A DNA stretch of 7,615 nucleotides, taken from contig DOUW01000219.1 in assembly GCA_003520365.1 (NCBI GenBank), positions 1-7,615 on the forward strand. Reading direction: 5' to 3'. The notes beneath the pieces are model-generated. The model was not told where the DNA came from and made no database searches. It worked only from the letters and a program-made list of their open reading frames with translations. The stretch is from Massilia sp. GTDB taxonomy: Bacteria; Pseudomonadota; Gammaproteobacteria; Burkholderiales; Burkholderiaceae_D. The position numbers were made by a program, and so were the translations under genes. The stretch's first letter is position 1. Each line of letters opens with the position of its first letter. Below are positions 1 through 5,313 of this stretch, piece by piece.

Positions 1-226
1 GCGGCTTGCCGAACTCGCGGATGTCGGCGCCGCCCAGGAAGTTGCGGCCGGCGCCAGCCAGCACGATCGCCTTGACGCTGGCGTCGCCGTCGGCGGCGTC
101 GATCGCCTCCATCAGGCCGCGGCGCACGTCGACGCCGAGGGCGTTGACGGGCGGGTTATCGATGGTTACCAGAAGGATGTCGCCATGCTGTTCACGCACG
201 ACCTGGGAAGCTGCGCCGGAATTCAT
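1..226 (-). CDS. Enoyl-CoA hydratase/3-hydroxyacyl-CoA dehydrogenase, N-terminal part (partial)
   Basis: This is the first 75 residues of a crotonase-superfamily protein, running off the left edge. Visible motifs are the first beta strand (about residues 17-23), the family segment DNPPVNAL (residues 23-30) and GRNFLGGADIREFGKP (residues 60-75). The backbone of that last segment normally forms one half of the oxyanion hole that polarises the acyl-CoA thioester. The PPVNAL plus GADIREFGKP pairing resembles the N-terminus of FadB/FadJ-like bifunctional beta-oxidation enzymes more than single-domain hydratases, but the dehydrogenase half is outside the window. In that case it would hydrate 2-enoyl-CoA and oxidise the 3-hydroxyacyl-CoA in the cytoplasm. 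The ATG at 224-226 has AGGAG at 236-240 (read on the minus strand) nine bases upstream. It is divergent from the IclR-family gene and its promoter carries one of the twin operators. A single-domain enoyl-CoA hydratase is the alternative. Confidence 0.88.
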   Translation of the reverse strand, partial: MNSGAASQVVREQHGDILLVTIDNPPVNALGVDVRRGLMEAIDAADGDASVKAIVLAGAGRNFLGGADIREFGKP

Positions 227-297
227 GAATCCTGTCTCCTTGTCTTGTAGTTGACTCGCACCGCGTCGCCCCACATGCGGCATCGCTCTGTCCGTGG

Positions 298-310
298 TTC
301 GCTGTGCGAA
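298..310. promoter_or_regulatory. Operator 1 (inverted repeat TTCGC-TGT-GCGAA)
   Basis: This is a perfect 5-bp inverted repeat with a 3-base centre. With flanks (297-312) it matches the reverse complement of operator 2 at 14 of 16 positions, and the two mismatches lie in the centre. It abuts the predicted -10 box of the minus-strand promoter and covers its expected transcription start, a classic repressor position. The probable ligand is the adjacent IclR-family protein, because members of this family commonly bind short palindromes near their own gene. That assignment is inferred. Confidence 0.68.
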
Positions 311-340
311 ATTGTGTTTTGCATTTTGCAGCGAAGTCAA
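311..340 (-). promoter_or_regulatory. Putative sigma70 promoter for the crotonase gene
   Basis: Read on the minus strand, TTGACT (335-340) matches the -35 consensus at 5 of 6 bases. After an 18-base spacer comes CACAAT (311-316), matching the -10 consensus at 4 of 6. The start site would fall near 304, inside the inverted repeat 298-310, giving a leader of roughly 80 bases to the ATG at 226. The placement fits repression by whatever binds that repeat. It is predicted from sequence only. Confidence 0.5.
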
Positions 341-455
341 CGATAACCCATTTTTAACGCCGATGTAAACGATTTGACGCAGCCCGTTTTACGCTTGAAA
401 AAATCATTTTCGCCGGGTTTTACCCATGTTTCATAGGAGCGTCAATATTCGGCAT

Positions 456-468
456 TTCGCAGTGCGAA
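456..468. promoter_or_regulatory. Operator 2 (inverted repeat TTCGC-AGT-GCGAA)
   Basis: This is a second perfect copy of the TTCGC-N3-GCGAA palindrome, in mirror orientation to operator 1. It ends 19 bases before the -35 box of the predicted regulator promoter and is centred about 62 bases upstream of the expected start. That position is more typical of activation, or of cooperative or looped binding with operator 1, than of direct polymerase blocking. Its extended form is 454-469. Confidence 0.66.
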
Positions 469-487
469 CGACCATTTCACAAAACAG

Positions 488-517
488 TTGACACCCCTCT
501 TTTTCGTATGTGATCAT
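488..517 (+). promoter_or_regulatory. Putative sigma70 promoter for the IclR-family gene
   Basis: A perfect -35 TTGACA (488-493) is followed after 18 bases by GATCAT (512-517), preceded by TG plus one base (509-511) as in an extended -10 element. Transcription would start near 524, leaving a leader of about 40 bases. This helps reject the upstream in-frame GTG at 510 as the start codon, because that codon would lie before the transcript begins. Confidence 0.55.
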
Positions 518-550
518 CAATTCCAGACTCAGCCACAGATGCTGGGCATT

Positions 551-555
551 GGAGA
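551..555 (+). promoter_or_regulatory. Ribosome-binding site deciding the iclR-family start
   Basis: GGAGA lies eight bases before the ATG at 564. No comparable purine tract precedes the in-frame GTG at 510, so the shorter 268-residue product is preferred. The longer core GGAGACA recurs before the crotonase gene and the binding-protein gene in this window. Confidence 0.7.
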
Positions 556-563
556 CAATCGAG

Positions 564-1370
564 ATGGACGCAATCCAGTCATTCACTGAGGAAGACAACG
601 CCAAGGACCGTCAATTCGTGACCGCCCTGGCGCGCGGGCTCGAAATCCTGCGCTGCTTCCGCCCCGGCGAGGCTTCGCTCACGAATAGCGAAATGGCCAA
701 GCGCACCGGCATGCCCAAGCCGACGATTTCGCGCCTGACCTATACGCTGACCCGCCTCGGCTACCTCACTTATTCCCCCGACCAGGGCCGCTACCAGCTC
801 GGCGCCCCGGTGCTGGCCCTCGGCTACACCCTGCTCGCCAACATCGACGTACGCAAGCTCGCGCGTCCCGCGATGCAGGAACTGGCCGAATACGCCCAGT
901 GCAGCGTCGCCATCGGCATCCGCGACCGCCTGGACATGGTGTATGTCGAGGCCTGCCGCGGCAGCGCCGCCGTGACCCTGCGCCGCGACGCCGGCTCGCG
1001 CATCCCGCTGGCGACCACCGCCATGGGCAAGGCCTATTTGTGCGGCCTGCCCCAGGCCGACCGCGATTTCCTGATGGACCACATCCGCCTGCATGCGGAA
1101 ACCCAATGGCCGAAGCTCAAGGCCGATCTCGAACAAGGCTTCAAGGATTACCAGGACCGCGGCTTCGTGCTGTCCTCGGGCCTGTGGGACGCCAACATCA
1201 GCGCCGTCGGCGTGCCCCTGATCGACCCCGAGAACGCCAAGACGATGGCCTTCAACTGCGGCGGACCGGCCTTCCTGCTGCCGAAGGAAAAGCTGGTCGA
1301 GGACCTGGGCCCGCGCCTGGTGCAACTGGTGCGCAACGTGGGAACGAGCATGGGGCGCCACATCAATTAA
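564..1370 (+). CDS. IclR-family transcriptional regulator
   Basis: This 268-residue protein has the standard IclR architecture. An N-terminal winged helix-turn-helix spans about residues 17-80. Its LARGLEIL opening helix (22-29) and the helix-turn-helix with MAKRTGMPKPTISRL (44-58) are followed by a wing near YSPDQGRYQLG. A C-terminal effector-binding domain spans about 85-260, with the family-typical RRDAGSRIPLATTAMGKAYL segment. Length is normal for the family (about 250-280). Members bind DNA as dimers or tetramers and respond to small organic acids, often aromatic or short-chain carboxylates, but the effector cannot be read from sequence. The start at 564 is chosen for its Shine-Dalgarno and because the predicted transcript begins after the upstream GTG. 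The gene is divergent from the crotonase gene and 191 bases ahead of the transporter. It probably controls the crotonase gene and itself through the two TTCGC-N3-GCGAA sites. Confidence 0.93.
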   Translation: MDAIQSFTEEDNAKDRQFVTALARGLEILRCFRPGEASLTNSEMAKRTGMPKPTISRLTYTLTRLGYLTYSPDQGRYQLGAPVLALGYTLLANIDVRKLARPAMQELAEYAQCSVAIGIRDRLDMVYVEACRGSAAVTLRRDAGSRIPLATTAMGKAYLCGLPQADRDFLMDHIRLHAETQWPKLKADLEQGFKDYQDRGFVLSSGLWDANISAVGVPLIDPENAKTMAFNCGGPAFLLPKEKLVEDLGPRLVQLVRNVGTSMGRHIN

Positions 1371-1386
1371 GCGGGGCGAGCCCCGC
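1371..1386 (+). other. GC-rich stem-loop directly after the iclR-family stop
   Basis: GCGGGGC and GCCCCGC form a perfect inverted repeat with the stop codon immediately upstream. It would fold as six G-C pairs closed by a CGAG tetraloop. No run of T follows, so it is not a canonical intrinsic terminator. It could cause pausing, partial termination or 3'-end protection between the regulator and the transporter message. Confidence 0.5.
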
Positions 1387-1561
1387 GACCCGGCAAACAG
1401 GGAACACCCGCCGCACAGTCCCGCTATCGCGGCACGGTGCGACGCCCCCGGCTTGCCAGCGATTTTGTAGAACGGATGACCGACGGCCCAGGGCCGACGG
1501 CACGGAAAGGCGGCTCCGCTCGCGGGGCCAGTATCGACAACAATCTGAAAAGGTGGAGACA
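1387..1561 (+). promoter_or_regulatory. Leader region of the transporter operon
   Basis: No gene is seen here. A weak candidate promoter is TTGCCA (1453-1458) with a poor -10 near 1475-1480, which I would not rely on. A second compact inverted repeat, CGGCCC/GGGCCG, sits at 1484-1496 but has only one base between the arms. No copy of the TTCGC-N3-GCGAA operator occurs here. The binding-protein ribosome site, a purine-rich AGGTGGAG at 1551-1558, closes the region. Transcription could therefore come by read-through from the regulator gene or from an unrecognised promoter. Confidence 0.35.
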
Positions 1562-2725
1562 ATGAGCAAGATTAAGACAATCGCTTTCGCAGTGTGTGCA
1601 GCCCTCGGCGCCGGCTCGGCATATGCGGAGGAATTCCTGGTCGGCGTGCAGATCCCGCTGACCGGCCCGCTGGCGCGCGTCGGCATGGGCACCCAGGAAG
1701 GCATCCGCGTCGCCGCCGAGGTCTTCAACAAGACCAACGGCAAGCACACCATCAAGCTGGTCACCGTCGACGACGAATCCGCCCCGGCCAAGGCCGTGGC
1801 CGCCGTGGAAAAGCTGGCCAGCCAGGGCGTGGTTGCCGTCACCGGCGGCTACGGCTCGAACAACATCTCGCCGGCCTCGGACGCCGCCAACAAGCTGGGC
1901 CTGGCCTACATCACCTCGGGCGGCGTCGACGACGGCCTGGTCAAGGCCGGCCGCAAGAACTTCTTCCGTATTAATAATACCGAGGGCTACCAGAAAGCCC
2001 TGGTCGGCCTGATCGGCGACCTCGGCGTGAAGTCGGTCTCGATCATCTACTCGACCAAGGACGCCACCCACGGCCTGGCCGCCGACGTCGAGAAGACCCT
2101 GGGCGCCAAGGGCATCAAGGTGTCCATGCACGCCTTCGACCCGGCGATCACCGACTTCAAGCCGATCCTGAACAAGGTCAAGCTGCGCGACCGCTCGGAA
2201 TTCATCGCCATGGTCGGCTACGAGAACGAGTACGTCGGCATCCTGCGCGCCGCGCGCGTGCTCAAGCCGACCACGGTCAAGGCCATCGCCGGCGTCTGGT
2301 CGCTGGCCACGCCGAAGATGGCGGCCGACTTCCCGGACCTGATGCCGAACGTGTACGGCACCGCGGTCCTGCCCTTCCCGGTGAACTTCACCACCGCCGA
2401 CGGCAAGGCCTTCGGCGAGGCCTACACCAGGCTGCACAAGAAGGAACCGGACTACCTCGGCCAGTTCGGCTACGTGCAGTCGATGCTGCTGTTCGAAGCG
2501 ATCGCACGCGCCGCCGACGCCGGCACCATCAAGAAGGGCGGCGTCATCGAAGAGATGCGCAAGACCGATCGCCAGACCCTGATCGGCCGCGTGCAGTTCG
2601 ACGCCACCGGCGACAACAAGAACTTCACCCAGCGCATGGGCCAGCACCAGGGCAAGAAAGTCGAACTGGTCTGGCCGAAGGAAGCGGCAACCGCCAAGCC
2701 GGTCTTCCCGGGCGTGCCGTGGTAA
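1562..2725 (+). CDS. Branched-chain amino acid-type ABC transporter, periplasmic substrate-binding protein
   Basis: This 387-residue protein is of the Leu/Ile/Val-binding (Peripla_BP_6) type. It begins with a clear signal peptide: a KIK basic start, a hydrophobic stretch over residues 7-18 and an AYA cleavage site after residue 22. The one cysteine, at residue 12, is in the leader and lacks a lipobox context, so the mature protein should be soluble in the periplasm. Mature landmarks are VGVQIPLTGPLA near the start, the hinge-side TGGYGSNN and AYITSGG segments, and a C-terminal FGYVQSMLLFEAIARA helix, all as expected for the family and length. It delivers ligand to LivHM. Substrate is not predictable: members bind branched-chain amino acids, amides, urea or aromatic and dicarboxylic acids. 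An RBS ends three bases before the ATG. An AT-rich palindrome at 1968-1980 encodes RINNT with codons unlike its surroundings. Confidence 0.93.
   Translation: MSKIKTIAFAVCAALGAGSAYAEEFLVGVQIPLTGPLARVGMGTQEGIRVAAEVFNKTNGKHTIKLVTVDDESAPAKAVAAVEKLASQGVVAVTGGYGSNNISPASDAANKLGLAYITSGGVDDGLVKAGRKNFFRINNTEGYQKALVGLIGDLGVKSVSIIYSTKDATHGLAADVEKTLGAKGIKVSMHAFDPAITDFKPILNKVKLRDRSEFIAMVGYENEYVGILRAARVLKPTTVKAIAGVWSLATPKMAADFPDLMPNVYGTAVLPFPVNFTTADGKAFGEAYTRLHKKEPDYLGQFGYVQSMLLFEAIARAADAGTIKKGGVIEEMRKTDRQTLIGRVQFDATGDNKNFTQRMGQHQGKKVELVWPKEAATAKPVFPGVPW
1968..1980. repeat. AT-rich perfect palindrome inside the binding-protein gene
   Basis: GTATTA-A-TAATAC is a 13-base perfect inverted repeat in which 11 bases are A or T, inside a gene that is otherwise strongly GC-rich. 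It uses the codons CGT ATT AAT AAT ACC. Neighbouring Ile and Asn codons are almost all ATC and AAC. The symmetry is read directly; any function is unknown. Confidence 0.6.
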
Positions 2726-2741
2726 GACCGTAGTGCAGTGA

Positions 2742-2761
2742 CGGGCAGGATCCCCTGCCCG
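2742..2761 (+). other. Intercistronic stem-loop between binding-protein and permease genes
   Basis: CGGGCAGG (2742-2749) and CCTGCCCG (2754-2761) form an eight-base-pair perfect stem with an ATCC tetraloop, 16 bases after the binding-protein stop and 25 bases before the livH ATG. No T tract follows. In ABC importer operons a hairpin here commonly protects the upstream message or limits read-through, so the binding protein is made in excess of the membrane components. That role is inferred by analogy. Confidence 0.6.
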
Positions 2762-2773
2762 CGTGAATTTCGA

Positions 2774-2778
2774 TGGGA
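2774..2778 (+). promoter_or_regulatory. Ribosome-binding site deciding the livH start
   Basis: The purine stretch TGGGA, with GGGA at 2775-2778, lies eight bases before the ATG at 2787. The in-frame GTG at 2763 directly abuts the preceding hairpin and has no accessible ribosome site, so the ATG is preferred. Confidence 0.55.
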
Positions 2779-2786
2779 ATGCAGAA

Positions 2787-3659
2787 ATGACGGACTTGAT
2801 CTTACAAGCCGTGTATTCAGGACTCTTGCAGGGCGGTTCCTACGCCCTCATCGCACTTGGCCTGGCGCTGGTCTTCGGCGCCATGAAAGTGATCAACCTG
2901 GCACACGGCGAACTGGTACTGCTGGCGGCGTATATCGCCTACACGGTGGAATCGAAACTTGGCTGGAACCCGCTGACCGCCATCCCGGTGGCCGTGATCG
3001 TCGTGACGATCACTTCGGCATTGCTGTACTTCGTGGTCGGCAAGATCCGCACCAACCGCGAAATCAATTCGCTCACCCTGACCTATGGCGTCGGCGTGAT
3101 CCTGACCAACCTGGTCCTGATGATCTGGAGCGCCGACGTGCGCGCCACCAGCTCGAGCTGGATGCAGGAAGCCTTCGTGGTCGGCGAGCTCTATTCCATG
3201 CGCTCCGAAGTGCTGTTCTTCGGCGTCAGCATCGTCCTGATCGTCGCCCTCTGGTGGTGGCTGTCGCGCTCCTGGTATGGCCGCGCCGTGCGCGCCGTCT
3301 CGAGCAACCGCGACGCCGCCAAGCTGATGGGCATCAATCCCGGCAAGACCGAACTGGTCTCCTTCGTCGTGGCCGGCATCCTGGCCGCCTTTGCCGGCGT
3401 CGCCCTGTTCAGCTATGGCGTGATCACCCCGGCCTACGGCAGCGTCCTGACCGTGAAGGCCTTCATCATCACCGTCCTGGCCGGCATCGGCTCGATCCCG
3501 GGCGTGCTGATCGGCGCCGTCCTGCTGGGCGTGGCCGAATCGCTCACCGTCACCCTGGCCAGCTCGGCCCTGCAAGAACTCGCCGGCATGGGCCTGTTCC
3601 TGCTGGTCCTGTTCGTCATGCCCAACGGCCTGTTCGGTGCTGCACGGAGGCGCGGATAA
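2787..3659 (+). CDS. livH: Branched-chain amino acid-type ABC transporter permease LivH
   Basis: This 290-residue, very hydrophobic inner-membrane protein is one of two permeases of the importer. The N-terminal family block GGSYALIALGLALVFGAMKVINLAHGE lies at residues 16-42. Further on come the INSLTLTYGVGVILTN segment and a cytoplasmic loop with NRDAAKLMGIN (about residues 173-183) followed by a FVVAGILAAFAG helix. This loop corresponds to the EAA-like coupling region that contacts the ATPases. The C-terminal AFIITVLAGIGSIPGVLIGA helices and the PNGLFG ending are typical, and length matches LivH (about 290-308). Initiation at GTG 2763 would add eight polar residues. That is possible but less likely, given the ribosome site and the family start so near the first membrane helix. 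It is 61 bases after the binding-protein gene, across a hairpin, and two bases before livM. Confidence 0.92.
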   Translation: MTDLILQAVYSGLLQGGSYALIALGLALVFGAMKVINLAHGELVLLAAYIAYTVESKLGWNPLTAIPVAVIVVTITSALLYFVVGKIRTNREINSLTLTYGVGVILTNLVLMIWSADVRATSSSWMQEAFVVGELYSMRSEVLFFGVSIVLIVALWWWLSRSWYGRAVRAVSSNRDAAKLMGINPGKTELVSFVVAGILAAFAGVALFSYGVITPAYGSVLTVKAFIITVLAGIGSIPGVLIGAVLLGVAESLTVTLASSALQELAGMGLFLLVLFVMPNGLFGAARRRG

Positions 3660-3661
3660 CG

Positions 3662-4621
3662 ATGAATAAACAAGTCAACAAACTCCTGGTCGCGGTCGTG
3701 GCGGCCGCCTACATCCTGGTCCCGCTGCTGCTGGGCGGCGACGCCTACGTGATGAGCCTGGTCATCGCCTCGCTGGTCATCGGCGGCATCGCGCTGTCCT
3801 GGGCCCTGCTCGGCAACCTGGGCGGCATGGTCAGCTTCGGCCACGCGGCCTTCTTCGGCGTCGGCGCGTATACCTCGGCGGTGCTGAGCATGCAGCACGG
3901 CGTGCCGATCTTCCTCGGCCTGCTGCTGGGCGGTGTCGGCGCCGTGCTGTCGGCGATCCTGATGCTGCCGGTGCTGCGCCTGCGCGGCCCCTACTTCGCG
4001 CTCGCCATCCTGGCCTATGCCCACATCTTCCGCATCCTCGCCACCGAGTGGGAATCGGTCACGGGCGGTTCGGCCGGCATCGCCAGCATCCCGCAGCTGC
4101 CGACCGTGTTCGGTTTCGACTTCTCGAGCAAGATCGGCAACTACCTGCTGATCCTGACCATCGTGCTGGTGTTCGCCTGGATCTACGACCGCATCCGCCG
4201 CAGCCCGCACGGCCTGGCCCTGCGCGCGATGCACGACAGCGAGGACGCGACGCGCGTGGTGGGCGTCAACAACACCCTGCTGAAAGCCCTGATGCTGCTG
4301 GTCTCGGCCTTCATGTGCGGCGTGGTCGGCGCCTTCAACGCCCACTACATCAACTTCCTCGAGCCGGACTACGCCTTCAGCGCGCTGTGGGTGACGATCC
4401 CGATCGTGGCGGCCATCTTCGGCGGCTACCGCACCATTACCGGCCCGCTGGTCGGCGCGGTCGTGGTCTACCTGGTCGACCAGCTGTTCGTGAAGAACAT
4501 CATGCCGACCGGCCACCAGCTGGTGCTCGGCCTGGTCCTGGTGGTGATGATCATCGCCAGCCCGGACGGCCTGCTTGGCCTGTTCCGCAAGTTCATGAGG
4601 AAAAAAGATGCTGCAGCTTGA
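3662..4621 (+). CDS. livM: Branched-chain amino acid-type ABC transporter permease LivM
   Basis: This second permease has 319 residues and several hydrophobic helices starting at residue 8. Diagnostic LivM segments are GNLGGMVSFGHAAFFGVGAY (about 53-72) and RLRGPYFALAILAYAHIFR (about 104-122), followed by the WESVTGGSAGI block. The cytoplasmic coupling loop contains LRAMHDSEDATRVVGVN (about 187-203). The C-terminal FGGYRTITGPLVGA and PDGLLGLF segments are also standard. Together with LivH it forms the translocation pore. GGAGG at 3646-3650, inside the end of livH, lies 11 bases before the ATG, a somewhat long spacing. The first codons are A-rich, which may help initiation. The 3' end overlaps livG by 14 bases, so the two are probably translationally coupled. 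Confidence 0.93.
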   Translation: MNKQVNKLLVAVVAAAYILVPLLLGGDAYVMSLVIASLVIGGIALSWALLGNLGGMVSFGHAAFFGVGAYTSAVLSMQHGVPIFLGLLLGGVGAVLSAILMLPVLRLRGPYFALAILAYAHIFRILATEWESVTGGSAGIASIPQLPTVFGFDFSSKIGNYLLILTIVLVFAWIYDRIRRSPHGLALRAMHDSEDATRVVGVNNTLLKALMLLVSAFMCGVVGAFNAHYINFLEPDYAFSALWVTIPIVAAIFGGYRTITGPLVGAVVVYLVDQLFVKNIMPTGHQLVLGLVLVVMIIASPDGLLGLFRKFMRKKDAAA

Positions 4622-5312
4622 AAACGTCACGGTCCGCTTCGGCGGCCTCACGGCGGTCAACGATGTCACGCTGTCGGTCGGCACCGGCGACGTGGTCGGC
4701 CTGGTCGGCGCCAACGGCGCCGGCAAGACCACCCTGTTCAATGCCATTTCCGGCCTGGTGCGCCCGACCACCGGCCGCATCGTGTTCAACGGCACCGACG
4801 TGCTGCGCGCGCCGATGTACCAGCGCGCCCGCATGGGCATCGGCCGCACCTTCCAGATCCCGCAGCCGATGCACGAGCTGACGGTGCGCCAGAACCTGGA
4901 AGTGGCGCAGCGCTTCGGCACCGGTTCGATCGATCGCAAGCGCATCGACGAGATCCTGGCGTTCACCAACCTGACCGCCAAGGCCGACCGCGACGCCTCG
5001 ACCAGCCTGGCGCTGACCGAGCTGAAGGCGCTCGAGGTGGCGAAGGCGCTCTCGACCAACCCGAAGCTCCTGCTGCTGGACGAAGTGCTGGCCGGCCTGG
5101 AGACCAACGGCAAGCGCGCCTTCATGAACATGCTGAAGGACCTGCACCAGCAGTTCGCGGTCGGGATCGTGATCATCGAGCACGACATCGAGACCATCAG
5201 CAACCTGTGCCAGCGCGTCGCCGTGCTGAACTTCGGCGGCCTGATCGCCGAGGGCACGCCGGCCGAGGTGTTCAACGACCCGGCCGTGATCAAGAGCTAT
5301 ACCGGAGGCTGA
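4608..5312 (+). CDS. livG: Branched-chain amino acid-type ABC transporter ATP-binding protein LivG
   Basis: This 234-residue cytoplasmic ATPase energises import with LivF. Visible motifs are Walker A GANGAGKT (34-41), the Q-loop glutamine at 83 within RTFQIPQ, Walker B LLLLDE (154-159) with catalytic Glu159, the D-loop AGLE, and the H-loop His192 in IIEHD. The ABC signature is degenerate. Where LSGGQ is expected the protein reads LALTE (134-138), lacking the conserved glycines, followed by a normal ELKALEVAKAL helix. Similar altered signatures occur in some LivG-like ATPases, so this is probably not inactivating. At 234 residues it is shorter than E. coli-type LivG (about 255) and lacks some of the usual insertion after the Q-loop. 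The ATG lies inside livM, with GAGG seven bases upstream. The stop is one base before the livF ATG. Confidence 0.92.
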   Translation: MLQLENVTVRFGGLTAVNDVTLSVGTGDVVGLVGANGAGKTTLFNAISGLVRPTTGRIVFNGTDVLRAPMYQRARMGIGRTFQIPQPMHELTVRQNLEVAQRFGTGSIDRKRIDEILAFTNLTAKADRDASTSLALTELKALEVAKALSTNPKLLLLDEVLAGLETNGKRAFMNMLKDLHQQFAVGIVIIEHDIETISNLCQRVAVLNFGGLIAEGTPAEVFNDPAVIKSYTGG

Positions 5313-5313
5313 G

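Larger units (their letters stand above)
227..563. promoter_or_regulatory. Divergent intergenic control region
   Basis: This stretch of about 340 bases separates the crotonase gene from the IclR-family gene. I see no credible gene in it. It is clearly more AT-rich than the flanking coding DNA, especially at 311-430 and 470-530. It holds an outward promoter on each strand and two inverted-repeat operators whose centres lie 158 bp apart. The middle part (about 341-450) contains short imperfect symmetries, such as GGGT/ACCC arms at 415-425 and GAAAA/TTTTC arms at 397-411. I can assign no function to these. Confidence 0.75.

Noticed and set aside
6..254. Plus-strand open frame at the left edge
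   Set aside because: It is antisense to the crotonase N-terminus, is Ser/Arg/Pro-rich without a family signature, and is preceded by no ribosome site in the window.
510..563. GTG-initiated 18-residue N-terminal extension of the IclR-family protein
   Set aside because: The GTG overlaps the predicted extended -10 element, lies upstream of the expected transcript start and lacks a ribosome site. The ATG at 564 has GGAGA at ideal spacing and gives the usual family length.
1371..1390. Intrinsic terminator after the regulator gene
   Set aside because: The stem is good but is followed by GACCCGG rather than a T run, so I list it only as a stem-loop.
1484..1496. CGGCCC-A-GGGCCG as a leader hairpin or operator
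   Set aside because: The one-base loop makes the full stem impossible as RNA, and the sequence shows no similarity to the twin operators. It is probably a chance palindrome in GC-rich DNA.
899..1561. Upstream extension of the binding-protein frame through the iclR-family gene
   Set aside because: The segment is an out-of-frame reading of the regulator gene and its trailer. The real start at 1562 begins a textbook signal peptide with a ribosome site.
2763..2786. GTG start adding eight residues to LivH
   Set aside because: It is directly against the 3' arm of an eight-pair hairpin with no Shine-Dalgarno. The ATG at 2787 has GGGA at good spacing and begins close to the first membrane helix, as in the family.
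4990..5060. Frameshift or pseudogene explanation for the missing LivG signature
   Set aside because: The frame, flanking Walker B and helix are intact, and comparable substituted signatures occur in LivG-like proteins, so natural divergence is more likely than damage.
3434..5293. Long minus-strand open frame of about 619 codons across livM and livG
   Set aside because: It is antisense to three genes with clear motifs. Its composition (runs of His, Gln, Asp, Arg) is the usual shadow of GC-rich coding DNA, and it has no recognisable domain.
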